DNA of 64,000 nt from Brenneria sp. hezel4-2-4 (GTDB lineage Bacteria > Pseudomonadota > Gammaproteobacteria > Enterobacterales > Enterobacteriaceae): positions 1-64,000 of the forward strand of contig NZ_JABJXS010000009.1 in NCBI RefSeq assembly GCF_013155275.1, written 5' to 3'. The notes below the pieces were generated by a model that saw only the letters and a list, made by a program, of their open reading frames with translations, had not been told where the DNA came from and made no database searches. Made by a program: the position numbers and the translations under genes. Below, piece after piece: positions 46,483-56,567 of the stretch. Numbering within the stretch: position 1 is the stretch's first letter; each line of letters opens with the position of its first letter.

Positions 46483-48030
46483 TCAGATAAAAAAATCGGG
46501 GTAGCGCTGTTCCAGCCACAGACGGCGCTGTTGTTGATCCCTTTCCTCGGTTTCCTGCAAAAACGCCTCAAGGGGAATTTTCTTTCTCGCCCGGGAAAGC
46601 CCTTGCTGGCTCAATAAGGCGATGTCGTCCCGGGTAAGATAAAAATTCACTTTGATATAATCCAGCCGGTAATATTTCAGATAGTTGGATATTTTATTGG
46701 TAAAGGTAATGAGTAAATCGCAGGGTAACTGGTTGAGCCGCTGTAGTTCGTTAATATTGACGCAGTCGACAATATCAATATGGAAATGGGATTTAAGCAC
46801 CTCTTTGAAATAACCCACTTTGCTTTCAGATGAATTGGTTACGATGATAATGCGTTTTTTCGGTTCGCTGTAGAGGCGGTTTTGCAACTCGTATTTTTTC
46901 AGGATCAATACCAGCGTGGCCAGATGAATGGGGGAAAACGTCGTCTGGTAGTGCTGTTCGATCGGTGCGGTCGCCTGACAAACGCCGGTATATAACGTGG
47001 CATAACGGGTTTGTACGTCGTGCAGCTTTTTATCATCGAAATAGAGGTTGAATTTATTCTGTACGATGGCGGAATAAATAAACTGATACAGTTCGGAAAA
47101 GAAGTCATGGGTATTCTGAATTCGCGCCCGTAGTAAATGGGATAGGGTCGAACACAATTGCCGAACATGTTGGATCAGCGTGGGATCGTACACATTGAAA
47201 GGACGCCGGGTAAAGGTTAACGATGAAATCAGCAGGTTCAGAAACTGATTTTCATGCTGCTGTTCCAGCAGGGAAAAATCCAGCGACTGAATAAAATCAA
47301 GCTGGCGACCGGATGGGATCACATGGCCGCGCCGGATGCGGTGCAACGCAATGCTCATGTAGACCAGAAAGTATTTCTTGCTGTTATAACCCAGTTGCAC
47401 CACCGGCTTCAGCCGCTGTTGGTAAAGGGCGGCGGCGGTCTCTATTTCAGGGGCGCACTGGGTTAAAAACTGCAAGGCAATGGATTTATTTATCGGTTCA
47501 TTGGCAGTGTGGGGAACCAGGAGTTGGTTTTCTCCTATTTCCACCGTTTTCAAAATAATCAGGCAGATGGCGATACGCAGCAGGATTTCATCGCCGTCCA
47601 GCCGCGAGCCGAGTTTGGGAATACCGGTGATGGTGAGTTTGTTGGCCTGTAAAAAGCCGAGCAGCGCCTGATTGTCGTTTTTCAGCGTGGTGGGGCTGAC
47701 GTGAAATTTCCGGTAATACTCGCTTTTATTCACCACATCTTGCAGACAGAGCGCCACGCTCAAATCCCGAATACGCTCTTCCGCCGTGGTGATATAACGG
47801 TTGAATTTAATGTGGTCGAGAAAATCAATATATTCCCGATAGGACATCGCCGTGGTAATGAACTGATTATCAATGTGCAGATGATAGGCGGGATGAAGTT
47901 GCTCATTGATCTCTTTCATCGTCCGTTTCAGCGTGGACAATGTCTTGCCAAATTTGGTTATCACCTCATCAATGGCCAGCGGGCTATATTCCTGCGCATA
48001 TTTCAGAAAAGCGAGATCAAAGCTGTTCAT
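46483..48030 (-). CDS. PRD-containing BglG/MtlR-like transcriptional regulator
   Basis: 515 residues. The layout is an N-terminal helix-turn-helix (about 5-100, RKFHVSPTTLKNDNQALLGF), central regions consistent with PTS-regulatory domains (about 180-390) and a C-terminal IIB-like part (KKRIIIVTNSSESKVGYFKE). Such regulators are phosphorylated by PTS proteins and control sugar operons. No PTS gene is adjacent; the nearest is at 37201-38766. It is convergent with the H-NS-like gene. Sequence divergence from named family members is high, so the assignment is by architecture. Confidence 0.72.
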   Translation of the reverse strand: MNSFDLAFLKYAQEYSPLAIDEVITKFGKTLSTLKRTMKEINEQLHPAYHLHIDNQFITTAMSYREYIDFLDHIKFNRYITTAEERIRDLSVALCLQDVVNKSEYYRKFHVSPTTLKNDNQALLGFLQANKLTITGIPKLGSRLDGDEILLRIAICLIILKTVEIGENQLLVPHTANEPINKSIALQFLTQCAPEIETAAALYQQRLKPVVQLGYNSKKYFLVYMSIALHRIRRGHVIPSGRQLDFIQSLDFSLLEQQHENQFLNLLISSLTFTRRPFNVYDPTLIQHVRQLCSTLSHLLRARIQNTHDFFSELYQFIYSAIVQNKFNLYFDDKKLHDVQTRYATLYTGVCQATAPIEQHYQTTFSPIHLATLVLILKKYELQNRLYSEPKKRIIIVTNSSESKVGYFKEVLKSHFHIDIVDCVNINELQRLNQLPCDLLITFTNKISNYLKYYRLDYIKVNFYLTRDDIALLSQQGLSRARKKIPLEAFLQETEERDQQQRRLWLEQRYPDFFI

Positions 48031-48163
48031 CGTACTCTCATCGGGGGGATTAATCGGCGATTATCATCGGCGTGGCTTGATATAAAGGATAATTCACCTG
48101 GGGTATTTTGCCCTAAAAACGAAAGTAAAAACCATGATGCAGGCCGGATAATCGAATTTGTCC

Positions 48164-48196
48164 GGGAGCATTCGGGGGGCGGTCCCGAATGCTCCC
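48164..48196. terminator. Perfect 13-bp inverted repeat downstream of the second chemoreceptor
   Basis: GGGAGCATTCGGG (48164-48176) and CCCGAATGCTCCC (48184-48196) are perfectly complementary around a seven-base loop. It starts 23 bases past the MCP stop codon on the minus strand. No T tract follows, so it could instead stabilise the mRNA 3' end. Confidence 0.55.
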
Positions 48197-48218
48197 GCGC
48201 CGTTATACCCGAAGCCGT

Positions 48219-49775
48219 TTATACCTGAAACAGCGCCATTGAACGCATAAGCTGCTGGGATTGCTCTTCCAGCGACTGCGTGGTGGCCGAGGAGGCCTTA
48301 ACCAACTGGGCATTTTGCTGCGCCACTTTATCGATTTGCGTGAATGCGATATTCACCTGTTCAATACCCCGATGCTGCTCTTGCGTGGCGTTGGAGATAT
48401 CCTTCATCAGCCGGGTAATGCGCATGATCTCTTCCGTCACCTCATCCATGGTTGCGCCGGCCCGCGAAGCCAGTTCCAGCCCTTCCGACACCCGTTCCTG
48501 TGAATCCAGTATCAGCGAGCGGATCTCTTTCGCCGCCTGAGCGCTGTGCTGGGCCAGATTGCGGACTTCCCCGGCGACCACGGCAAAGCCGCGTCCCTGT
48601 TCGCCCGCGCGGGCAGACTCTACCGACGCATTGAGCGCCAGAATGTTGGTTTGGAAAGCAATACCGTCAATCACGCCGAGAATGTCATTAATCCGTTTGG
48701 CGCTGGTGGCGATTTCCTGCATTTTCTCAATCACATAGCAGACGGATTCATTGCTGAGATCGCAGATGTCCGAGGCGTTGTTGGCGACCTGATGAGCCTG
48801 TTCGGCGTGCTCGGCATTCAGCTTCACCGTCGCGCTCAACTGCTCCATGCTGGCGGCCGTCTGCTCCAGCGCCGCAACGGACTCTTCCGTGCGCTGGGAA
48901 AGATGGGTGTTTTCCTCAAATAACTCGCGGCTACCGAGATCGATCTGCGTACTGGCGTCACGAACCTGGCTGACCGAATCCAGCAATGCCCCTTGCATCC
49001 GGCCAATCGCGTCGCCGAGGCGACCCAGTTCGTTACTGCCGCCCTGCAACAGACGGCGCGTCAAATCGCCGTTGGCGACGTGCTCCAGTTGTTCAATAGC
49101 CTGTTCCAACGGTTTTAACAGCATATGCCGCAGCGCAACCCAGCCAAGCATCGCCAGCGCCATGGATAACAGGCAGGAGATGGCGATGAGCAGCAGCATT
49201 ATCCGTTCATTGCCTTCGGACTGCGCCAGTCCCTGTTCAGAAAGCTGCTGCGCGTGCAGACGGAAGTCCTGAATGGATTTATCAAAGGCGGCGCTCAGCG
49301 GGCCGAGCTGTTTTTCGAGTACCTCGTAGTATTCGTCGGTGTACTGTTTCTGAAGCGAACTCAGTATCGGCATCATGCCTTGTTCGAGATAAGCCTGATA
49401 GGTTTTCGCTACCTCCTGCGCCAGCCCATGCCTTTGGGTATCGGACTCAACCGACGCCATGACGCGATCGATTTCCTTCCGGGACTGGAGCAGAGCTGTT
49501 TCCACTTCTTCGGTTTCCTGCGTTCCCGCTTCAAGCTGGCCCATTTCAATTTTTCTCACCGCCAGCGTCGCCGAGGCTCTGGCCCTTAGCGTCTGGTTAT
49601 ATCCATTCATCAGACTGCCAAGCTCGATTCCCTGAGTTTGGTTCAGTACCAGCAGCGATTCCCTGTCTTTTTTAAGCGCCAGAATCCCCATGCCGCTGAC
49701 GATAAGCAGCAGCAGGGTGGTGGATAACAGTAATGTCAGTAATCCGGCGCGAATGGAGATGTTTTTCAAGCCCAT
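48219..49775 (-). CDS. Methyl-accepting chemotaxis protein
   Basis: 518 residues. Helix 1 (about 8-30, AGLLTLLLSTTLLLLIVSGM) and helix 2 (about 195-215, IMLLLIAISCLLSMALAMLG) flank a TarH-like helical periplasmic domain. HAMP follows (PLEQAIEQLEHVANGDLTRR). The signalling hairpin has GIAFQTNILALNASVESARA. It ends MRSMALFQV without a CheR tether pentapeptide, so it would depend on other receptors for methylation. The ATG at 49775 with AAGGAAA upstream is preferred over the in-frame start at 49814. It is a Tsr/Tar-type receptor of unknown ligand. Confidence 0.94.
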   Translation of the reverse strand: MGLKNISIRAGLLTLLLSTTLLLLIVSGMGILALKKDRESLLVLNQTQGIELGSLMNGYNQTLRARASATLAVRKIEMGQLEAGTQETEEVETALLQSRKEIDRVMASVESDTQRHGLAQEVAKTYQAYLEQGMMPILSSLQKQYTDEYYEVLEKQLGPLSAAFDKSIQDFRLHAQQLSEQGLAQSEGNERIMLLLIAISCLLSMALAMLGWVALRHMLLKPLEQAIEQLEHVANGDLTRRLLQGGSNELGRLGDAIGRMQGALLDSVSQVRDASTQIDLGSRELFEENTHLSQRTEESVAALEQTAASMEQLSATVKLNAEHAEQAHQVANNASDICDLSNESVCYVIEKMQEIATSAKRINDILGVIDGIAFQTNILALNASVESARAGEQGRGFAVVAGEVRNLAQHSAQAAKEIRSLILDSQERVSEGLELASRAGATMDEVTEEIMRITRLMKDISNATQEQHRGIEQVNIAFTQIDKVAQQNAQLVKASSATTQSLEEQSQQLMRSMALFQV

Positions 49776-50380
49776 GGTTTCCTTATTCCTTGTGTGTGCA
49801 GCGTAAAGTGACAAAAGTCGTAAACTTTATCGCCCCATGGTATGACGCGTTTTTATGAGGCGATGAATAAAACAGAACATCACAGAAAATACGGGATCGG
49901 TGTAGTGCGAGCATCGTTGATGACTGTAAAACAAAGATAAAATTAAAAATATATGTCAGCGCAGAAAATCCGTTAAACCAGCTTTGGTTAAGGGGTAAAG
50001 CGCCCGGCTTCATCACAGAATGGGCATCATCACCCTGAACCTTAGCGTTGTGCTCATGCTAAAAATCGGCTTAAAAACGCTAATCCTTAGAGCAATGGTG
50101 TTGATATTTTTTCCGATTAGCGCTGATTTCTACTACTCTGTCGGGAGACTGACCGTTGGGAGACGGCGAAGCGCTTTCGGCTACCGCTTTTCAGCGGTAT
50201 ATACCGGTATTGTCGCTAAATAATTAGCCGTAGCGTTTGCGGCTGGTTTATTATCTGCGGATAAGATCAGTATTGTGTGTCTGCGGTGCGGTTCGGCGAT
50301 GGGCCGGCGGCATCCTGACCTGTTTCTTCGGGCGTATTCGCTACGTCGTACAATGATACCCACCGGTATCCGAGGTTTAT
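49776..50380. other. Long intergenic region before nsrR, no recognised gene
   Basis: About 600 bases. It contains the divergent promoters of the chemoreceptor and nsrR. A small hairpin ACCGCT/AGCGGT (50183-50198) is visible. Frames of up to 67 codons on both strands show no family features. In E. coli purA precedes nsrR; it is not here, so this stretch contains a rearrangement junction. Confidence 0.5.
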
Positions 50381-50806
50381 GTGCAGTTAACAAGTTTCAC
50401 GGATTATGGCCTGCGGGCGCTGATTTATATGGCGTCTTTACCCGATGGCAAAATGACCAGCATTTCAGAAGTGACGGAAGTGTATGGCGTGTCGCGCAAT
50501 CACATGGTCAAAATCATCAATCAACTGAGCCGAGGCGGATTTGTCAGGGCCGTGCGCGGCAAAAATGGCGGGATACGATTGGGGAAACCCGCAAGGTCAA
50601 TCCGGGTTGGCGATGTGGTGCGTGAGCTGGAGCCGCTCTCGTTAGTTAACTGTAGCAGTGAGTTTTGCCACATTACCCCTGCCTGCCGACTCAAACAAGT
50701 GCTCCAGCAGGCGGTGCAGAGCTTTCTGCACGAGCTGGATCAATACACGCTGGCCGATATGGTCAAAGAAAACCCACCGCTCTACAAATTATTGTTGGTT
50801 GAATGA
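50381..50806 (+). CDS. nsrR: Nitric-oxide-sensing repressor NsrR
   Basis: 141 residues. An Rrf2-family winged-helix repressor with an iron-sulphur cluster that is destroyed by [22 protein letters not shown] is the NsrR N-terminus. The cluster cysteines are C91, C96 and C102 ([13 protein letters not shown]). The start is GTG. Its order with rnr and rlmB is conserved in enterobacteria. Its stop falls within the spacer just before the rnr ribosome-binding site, so the three genes probably form one operon. Confidence 0.96.
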   Translation: MQLTSFTDYGLRALIYMASLPDGKMTSISEVTEVYGVSRNHMVKIINQLSRGGFVRAVRGKNGGIRLGKPARSIRVGDVVRELEPLSLVNCSSEFCHITPACRLKQVLQQAVQSFLHELDQYTLADMVKENPPLYKLLLVE

Positions 50807-50847
50807 ATTCTGTTCAGCCTCCTGCTGATGACAACGGAGGAACCGCA

Positions 50848-53277
50848 ATGTCACAAGACCCGTTTCTGGAACGAGAAGCAGAAAAATACGAATCCCCCAT
50901 ACCGAGTCGTGAATATATTCTGGCGCATATCGCCAAACGCGATACCCCGATTAACCGGGAAGAACTGGCTGCCGATCTTCAGTTAACCAGCGAAGAGCAA
51001 CTCGAAGCGTTACGTCGCCGCCTGCGGGCGATGGAACGTGACGGTCAACTGATTTTTACCCGCCGTCAATGTTACGCGCTGCCGGAAAAACTGGATCTGC
51101 TGCGCGGCACGGTGATCGGCCATCGCGACGGTTTTGGCTTCCTGCGCGTGGAAGGGCGCAAAGACGATCTGTATTTGTCCGCCGAAGAAATGAAACGCGC
51201 CATTCATGGCGATGTGGTGCTGGCCCAGCCGTTGGGCGCAGACCGCAAAGGACGGCGCGAAGGCCGCATCGTGCGCGTGCTGGAGCCGCGTACCGGGCAG
51301 ATTGTCGGGCGCTACTTTGTCGATGCCGGCGTCGGTTTCGTCGTTCCGGACGACAGCCGCTTAAGCTTTGATATCCTTATTCCGAAAGAAGAGATCAACG
51401 GCGCCAGGATGGGGTTTGTGGTGGTGGTGGAACTTACCCAGCGCGCCACGCGACGCACGAAAGCCGTCGGGAAAATCGTCGAGATCCTCGGCGATAACAT
51501 GGGCACCAGTCTGGCGGTGGACATCGCTTTGCGCACCCACGACATCCCGCATACCTGGCCGCCAAAAGTCGAAGAGCAGGTCAAAGATCTGTCCGAAGAG
51601 GTGCCTGAAGAGGCGAAAAAAGGTCGGGTGGATTTGCGTAAGCTGCCGCTGGTGACCATTGACGGCGAAGACGCCCGCGATTTCGATGATGCCGTGTACT
51701 GTGAGAAAAAACGCGGCGGCGGCTGGCGACTGTGGGTGGCGATTGCCGACGTCAGCTATTATGTGCGTCCCAATACGCCGCTGGACAACGAAGCGCGCGC
51801 GCGCGGCACCTCGGTGTATTTCCCGTCGCAGGTGGTGCCGATGCTGCCGGAAGTGCTGTCGAACGGGCTATGTTCGCTTAACCCGCAGGTTGACCGCCTG
51901 TGTATGGTCTGCGAGATGACCGTGTCGGGGCTGGGAAAACTCACCTCGTACAAGTTTTATGAAGCGGTAATGCGTTCGCACGCCCGTCTGACCTACACCA
52001 AAGTGTGGAACATTCTGCTGGGCGATCAGGAACTGCGCGCACACTACCAGCCGTTGGTGGGCGGACTGGAAGAGCTGCACAAGATGTTTCGGGTGTTGGA
52101 ACGGGCGCGTGATATTCGCGGGGGCATCGCGTTTGAAACCGAAGAAGCGAAATTCATTTTCAATGCCGAGCGACGGATTGAACGGGTCGAGGCGGTGGTG
52201 CGCAACGATGCGCATAAGCTGATTGAGGAGTGCATGATTCTGGCGAATATCGCGGCGGCGAGATTTGTCGAGAAAAATGAGGAGCCGGCGTTATTCCGCG
52301 TCCACGATCGGCCGAGTGAAGATCATGTCCTGGCTTTGCGCAGCGTGTTGGGCGAACTGGGACTGACGTTAAAAGGCGGAATGAAGCCGCAGCCGAAAGA
52401 TTACGCCGATCTGATGCTGGAGATCGCCGGTCGTCCCGATCGTGAAATGCTGCAAACCATGCTGCTGCGTTCGATGAAGCAGGCGGTGTACGATCCGGAA
52501 AACCGCGGGCATTTCGGTCTGGCGTTGACCTCTTACGGTCACTTTACCTCGCCTATTCGCCGTTACCCTGACCTGTCGTTGCACCGCTCAATCAAGTATC
52601 TGCTCAGTTCCCGTAAAGAACGCTGGACGCCGACCGGCGGCTGGCACAGCGATATGAACGAGATGCTGCAACTGGGGATGCACTGTTCGATGACCGAGCG
52701 CCGTGCCGATGAGGCGACGCGGGATGTGGCCGACTGGCTGAAATGCGACTTTATGCAGGATCACGTCGGCGAGGTGTTCACGGGGATCATCGCCAGCGTG
52801 ACCGGTTTTGGTTTCTTTGTGCGGCTGAACGATTTGTTTATCGACGGGCTGGTGCATGTCTCCACGCTGGATAACGACTACTATCGTTATGATAATATCG
52901 GGCAGCGTTTGATCGGCGAATCACGTGGTCAGGTTTATCGTCTGGGCGATGAAGTGGAAATCCGTGTTGAAGCCGTCCATATGGATGAGCGCAATATCGA
53001 TTTTGCGCTGGTCTCCAGTACACGTAAGCCGCGTGGCGAAGGCAAGACCGCGCGCGATCGGGCCAAGAAGCCGGATAACCGCGAAGCCAGACCGAGTCGC
53101 CGCCGTAGCGCCAAGCCCGCGGCGAACTTCGAACCGGATGCCGCTTTCCGCAAAGAGGGCGATCGTAAGGCTAAGCCGGCTACGGCAAAAGCGAAGCCAA
53201 AAAAGAACGCCGAGAAAACGCGTAAGATTGCATCGGCAACCAAAGCCAAACGCGCGAAGAAGAAGTCCGCGGAGTAA
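50848..53277 (+). CDS. rnr: Ribonuclease R
   Basis: 809 residues (E. coli 813). A processive 3'-5' exoribonuclease of the RNB family that degrades structured [23 protein letters not shown] start, cold-shock domains at about 80-220, the RNB catalytic block [19 protein letters not shown] with the metal-binding aspartates, an S1 domain near 640-725 ([20 protein letters not shown]), and a Lys-rich tail. The start at 50848 has CGGAGG eight bases before it. The ORF as opened from 50803 would add 15 residues that the family lacks. Confidence 0.97.
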   Translation: MSQDPFLEREAEKYESPIPSREYILAHIAKRDTPINREELAADLQLTSEEQLEALRRRLRAMERDGQLIFTRRQCYALPEKLDLLRGTVIGHRDGFGFLRVEGRKDDLYLSAEEMKRAIHGDVVLAQPLGADRKGRREGRIVRVLEPRTGQIVGRYFVDAGVGFVVPDDSRLSFDILIPKEEINGARMGFVVVVELTQRATRRTKAVGKIVEILGDNMGTSLAVDIALRTHDIPHTWPPKVEEQVKDLSEEVPEEAKKGRVDLRKLPLVTIDGEDARDFDDAVYCEKKRGGGWRLWVAIADVSYYVRPNTPLDNEARARGTSVYFPSQVVPMLPEVLSNGLCSLNPQVDRLCMVCEMTVSGLGKLTSYKFYEAVMRSHARLTYTKVWNILLGDQELRAHYQPLVGGLEELHKMFRVLERARDIRGGIAFETEEAKFIFNAERRIERVEAVVRNDAHKLIEECMILANIAAARFVEKNEEPALFRVHDRPSEDHVLALRSVLGELGLTLKGGMKPQPKDYADLMLEIAGRPDREMLQTMLLRSMKQAVYDPENRGHFGLALTSYGHFTSPIRRYPDLSLHRSIKYLLSSRKERWTPTGGWHSDMNEMLQLGMHCSMTERRADEATRDVADWLKCDFMQDHVGEVFTGIIASVTGFGFFVRLNDLFIDGLVHVSTLDNDYYRYDNIGQRLIGESRGQVYRLGDEVEIRVEAVHMDERNIDFALVSSTRKPRGEGKTARDRAKKPDNREARPSRRRSAKPAANFEPDAAFRKEGDRKAKPATAKAKPKKNAEKTRKIASATKAKRAKKKSAE

Positions 53278-53334
53278 GGCAACTATGAGGGCCGTTTATC
53301 GCGGCCCGGTATTTACCCTGTTTGAAGAGTATCA

Positions 53335-54066
53335 ATGAGCGAAATTATTTACGGTATTCATGCTGTCAAAGCGTTACTGGAGCGGGATCCTCAGCGCTTT
53401 CTGGAAGTTTTCATCCTCAAAGGCCGCGACGATCGCCGCGTGCAGCCGCTGGTGGCTGAATTGGAAACGCAAGGGATTGTGGTTCAGGTGGCTAACCGGC
53501 AATGGCTGGACAGCCAGGTCGAGGGGGCGGTGCATCAGGGGATTGTCGCCAGAGTGAAAGAAGGGCGGCAGTACCAGGAAAACGATCTGCCGGCGTTGCT
53601 GGATAGCCTGGATAAACCTTTTCTGCTGGTGCTGGATGGCGTCACCGATCCGCATAATCTGGGCGCTTGCCTGCGTAGCGCCGATGCGGCGGGAGTCCAT
53701 GCGGTGATTGTCCCGCGCGATCGTTCCGCGCAGCTTAATGCCACCGCGAAGAAAGTCGCCTGTGGCGCGGCTGAAAATGTCCCGTTGATCCGCGTGACCA
53801 ATCTGGCCCGTACTCTGCGGGTGTTGCAGGATCACCGTATCTGGATCGTCGGCACGGCGGGAGAAGCGGACCATACGCTGTACCAAAGCACGCTGAACGG
53901 CCCGCTGGCGCTGGTGATGGGGGCGGAAGGCGAAGGTATGCGCCGTTTAACCCGCGAGCATTGCGATGAGTTGATCAGCATCCCGATGGCGGGCAGCGTC
54001 TCTTCATTGAACGTTTCCGTCGCCACCGGCGTATGCCTGTTTGAAGCGGTGCGTCAGCGCGGCTGA
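53335..54066 (+). CDS. rlmB: 23S rRNA (guanosine-2'-O)-methyltransferase RlmB
   Basis: 243 residues, as in E. coli. A SPOUT-knot methyltransferase that modifies G2251 of 23S rRNA. The N-terminal substrate-binding part starts [20 protein letters not shown]. The knotted domain has [33 protein letters not shown] and [19 protein letters not shown]. It lies 57 bases after rnr, the conserved order. Confidence 0.97.
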   Translation: MSEIIYGIHAVKALLERDPQRFLEVFILKGRDDRRVQPLVAELETQGIVVQVANRQWLDSQVEGAVHQGIVARVKEGRQYQENDLPALLDSLDKPFLLVLDGVTDPHNLGACLRSADAAGVHAVIVPRDRSAQLNATAKKVACGAAENVPLIRVTNLARTLRVLQDHRIWIVGTAGEADHTLYQSTLNGPLALVMGAEGEGMRRLTREHCDELISIPMAGSVSSLNVSVATGVCLFEAVRQRG

Positions 54067-54137
54067 CGGCCGGTCGTGGTCCGTCGCGCCACGTTATCGT
54101 TATTTAGAACAACGACAACCCGAAGGAAATTTACCGC

Positions 54138-54536
54138 ATGACAATCGTTACCGCTTTACTTGCTTTTGCTTCTTACTTTTTCATTGGGTTTGTCATGGTG
54201 CTGGCATTCCTGTTTATTTATACCCGCGTTACGCCGCATGATGAGTGGACGCTGATTAAAGCCAATAATAGCGCTGCGGCGGTGGGCTTTGCCGGCGCGC
54301 TGATCGGCTATGTCATCCCGCTGGCCAGTGCGGCGGTCAATTCTGTCAGCCTGTTGGACTACATCACCTGGGGGATTGTGGCGCTGGTGATCCAACTGCT
54401 GATTTATGGCGCCGTGCGCCTGTACCTGCCGGGACTCAGTCAGCATATCCGCGATAATGAAGTGGCCTCGGGGGTGTTTCTCTGCGCTGCGTCATTGAGC
54501 GGCGGGATCCTGAATGCGGCATGTATGTCTTATTGA
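54138..54536 (+). CDS. yjfL: DUF350 inner-membrane protein YjfL
   Basis: 132 residues with four hydrophobic helices. It starts MTIVTALLAFASYFFIGFVM and has the DUF350 blocks NNSAAAVGFAGALIGYVIPL and EVASGVFLCAASLSGGILNA. The function is unknown. In E. coli the yjfIJKLMC run lies near rlmB; only yjfL is present here. It follows rlmB in the same direction by about 70 bases. Confidence 0.9.
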   Translation: MTIVTALLAFASYFFIGFVMVLAFLFIYTRVTPHDEWTLIKANNSAAAVGFAGALIGYVIPLASAAVNSVSLLDYITWGIVALVIQLLIYGAVRLYLPGLSQHIRDNEVASGVFLCAASLSGGILNAACMSY

Positions 54537-54567
54537 GGCGGTGCCGGTAGGGTATAACAGCGTGAGC

Positions 54568-54597
54568 GGGGGTGATAACATCATGGTTATTGCCCCC
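54568..54597. terminator. Hairpin between convergent yjfL and bsmA
   Basis: GGGGGTGATAAC (54568-54579) pairs with GTTATTGCCCCC (54586-54597) with one mismatch. It lies 30 bases after the yjfL stop and before the bsmA stop. The T tract is weak. Confidence 0.4.
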
Positions 54598-54617
54598 TGT
54601 GCTTTATAAGAGAAATA

Positions 54618-54917
54618 TCAGCGATATAACACCGCGCGGGAGAACCAGGTGCCCGGAAGCGTTGTTTTTTCAGATTTCATCACAATGGTGTAGTAACGGG
54701 CGCCTTTTTCATCCGCCCGGCGCTGAATCGCCCGATCCGCATCATCCGGGCTACCGCACACGGTGACGGATACCGTTCCGATTTTTTTCAGTGCGGCGGT
54801 TTGTGCGTAGTTAATCAATTGAGCCTGTTCTGTCGGCGGCGGCAACGGCGCGCCGGAAAGCGTGCCGCATGCGGTAACGAACAGCGAGAAAATCATCGCC
54901 GGTAAAGCTTTCAGCAT
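54618..54917 (-). CDS. bsmA: DUF1471 lipoprotein, BsmA-type
   Basis: 99 residues. MLKALPAMIFSLFVTACG is a lipoprotein signal with lipobox VTAC, cleaved before C17. The C-terminal DUF1471 (YdgH/BhsA/McbA) fold shows IGTVSVTVCGSPDDADRAIQ and the final YYTIVMKSEK...WFSRAVLYR. E. coli BsmA (YjfO) affects biofilm peroxide resistance. The start at 54917 with GGAGAGG upstream is right; the frame to 55166 is not signal-like. It is divergent from yjfP, as in E. coli. Confidence 0.88.
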   Translation of the reverse strand: MLKALPAMIFSLFVTACGTLSGAPLPPPTEQAQLINYAQTAALKKIGTVSVTVCGSPDDADRAIQRRADEKGARYYTIVMKSEKTTLPGTWFSRAVLYR

Positions 54918-55150
54918 TGCACGCCTCTCCGTGACCTCTATCAGTCCGCTGAGTGTAACGCGCTTTATCTGTCGGGGGTAGAAGGGCATTCCGTCAATGG
55001 CTGTATTCGCAGGCTTTGCACTACGCCACATTGCAATTTTTGCGCTAAAACCTTGCGAATTTGTGTTTAAAAAGAATGTATTTTTGATGCTATGGTGTTT
55101 TTGCTGTGGCAGATGTTCAAAATATGAGATGACGAGTAGAGAAACAGGAC

Positions 55151-55906
55151 ATGGTTGAAATTTCACTGGATACCGTTAATGGTATTGATGTTTTGCATGC
55201 CGCTCCGGGGGGAAAATACTCGGTTCCCTTGCCGACCATTTTTTTCTTTCACGGCTATCTGTCTTCAAAAGAGGTCTATTCCTATTTTGGCTATGCGCTG
55301 GCCGAGGCGGGCTTCAGGGTGATTTTGCCGGATGCCGCCATGCACGGCGCGCGTTTTGATGGCGATGAGGCCCGGCGGTTGCGTCATTTCTGGGATATTC
55401 TTCAGTCCAACGTTCATGAACTGCCCGGCTATGTGGATGCCTATCGGCAGCGCGGGTTGATTGCCAACGAACGCATTGGCGTGTGCGGCGCTTCTCTGGG
55501 CGGAATGAGCGCGCTGGGGTGTATGGCGCGTTACCCCTGGATCTCCGCCGTCGCGGCCTTTATGGGATCGGGGTATTTTTCAACGCTGTCGCACGCGTTG
55601 TATCCGCCGGCGACGGCTGGCGAGAAAGGGACAGAGGAAATATTACAGCAACTGTCGGCGACGCTTGCCGAGTATGATGTTTCCTCTCGTCTGGATGCCC
55701 TGGCCGATCGCCCTTTGCTGTTATGGCATGGCGACGCCGACGATGTGGTGCCGGCGCAGGAGAGCGCGCGTTTATATCAGGCGCTGAAAGCAGGCCGCCA
55801 GGATCGCAATCTGACTTATCTGACCGAGGCCGGCGTGACGCACCGTATCACGCCGGCGGCGCTACAGGCGGGAGTTGATTTTTTCCGGCGTTATCTGACC
55901 GAATAA
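55151..55906 (+). CDS. yjfP: Alpha/beta-hydrolase esterase YjfP
   Basis: 251 residues (E. coli YjfP 249, a carboxylesterase on short acyl esters). It has the oxyanion-type FFFHGYLSSKEVYSYFGYAL, the nucleophile elbow GASLGG near 117, an aspartate in WHGDADDVVP and the terminal histidine in THRITPAALQ. Together these form the Ser-Asp-His triad. The ATG follows an AAACAGGAC leader. Confidence 0.93.
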   Translation: MVEISLDTVNGIDVLHAAPGGKYSVPLPTIFFFHGYLSSKEVYSYFGYALAEAGFRVILPDAAMHGARFDGDEARRLRHFWDILQSNVHELPGYVDAYRQRGLIANERIGVCGASLGGMSALGCMARYPWISAVAAFMGSGYFSTLSHALYPPATAGEKGTEEILQQLSATLAEYDVSSRLDALADRPLLLWHGDADDVVPAQESARLYQALKAGRQDRNLTYLTEAGVTHRITPAALQAGVDFFRRYLTE

Positions 55907-55983
55907 CCGGCGTGTATCACTTATTGAAAGATAAATCTGGCAGCAGACAACTACCAGAAGACGTTAAAGGTTTCTTTTATTTT

Positions 55984-56235
55984 CTAAATAATATAAAAAT
56001 AGACATACAAAAAAGAAAAAGAGATATAGTTAACCCTTGCGTTTGAATTTATAGGAATATCGAGAAGTGTAAAAAAAAGTGCGTTTTTTAAGTCATATCT
56101 GAAAACGATAAGATGATACGAACCAAGTAAAAATAAAATAAGTCTGCTTTTGTAAAATAGAGCAAAACAAATTATGGATATGGTTTTGTATACATAGACA
56201 GGCCAATTATATGAGTGAATTATTATATAATTCAT
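55984..56235 (-). CDS. Small membrane immunity-like protein, copy 2 of Hcp island 2
   Basis: 83 residues with three predicted membrane helices. It is a paralogue of the upstream gene: both begin MN.III.S..WPVYVY, continue ISI.CF.LF..SR and share the F.LLDI/FSYLDIFI region. The ATG at 56235 aligns with the paralogue start; the open frame extends 36 codons further. The DNA is very AT-rich (over 65 percent by eye). The position after the toxin suggests immunity. No known domain is recognised. Confidence 0.65.
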   Translation of the reverse strand: MNYIIIHSYNWPVYVYKTISIICFALFYKSRLILFLLGSYHLIVFRYDLKNALFFTLLDIPINSNARVNYISFSFLYVYFYII

Positions 56236-56291
56236 TTTTTTTATTTTATATTCATCCTGTATGTAAATATTAGATAACCTTCCAAAGATAT

Positions 56292-56567
56292 TTAAATATT
56301 TCTCTTGTGTTCCAGGTAATATAAATATATACCTACTCCCCAAAAAAACAAAGATAGATATCTAACCTCTGTACCATCATAAATGAAAATATCGAGGTAA
56401 CTGAAGAGAAATGACTCTGTTATTCCATACTTAAAAGTAATTAAGTGAAAAGACGATAACAATACTAAAGCAACTCTGCTTCTGCGAAATAAGATAAAGC
56501 AAAGGATGGATATCAGTAGATATACATAAACAGGCCAGGTGGAAGATATGATGATGATACTATTCAT
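56292..56567 (-). CDS. Small membrane immunity-like protein, copy 1 of Hcp island 2
   Basis: 91 residues, three predicted membrane segments (TWPVYVYLLISILCFILF, RVALVLLSSFHLITF and YLSLFFWGVGIYLYYL). The start ATG overlaps the toxin stop codon (eight-base overlap), a common toxin-immunity junction. A paralogue follows 56 bases later. No resemblance to the immunity-like family of the other Hcp island. Function is inferred from position. Confidence 0.68.
   Translation of the reverse strand: MNSIIIISSTWPVYVYLLISILCFILFRRSRVALVLLSSFHLITFKYGITESFLFSYLDIFIYDGTEVRYLSLFFWGVGIYLYYLEHKRNI

Noticed and set aside
50020-50223. 67-codon plus-strand frame upstream of nsrR
   Set aside because: No ribosome-binding site, no similarity, and the residue composition is that of non-coding DNA.
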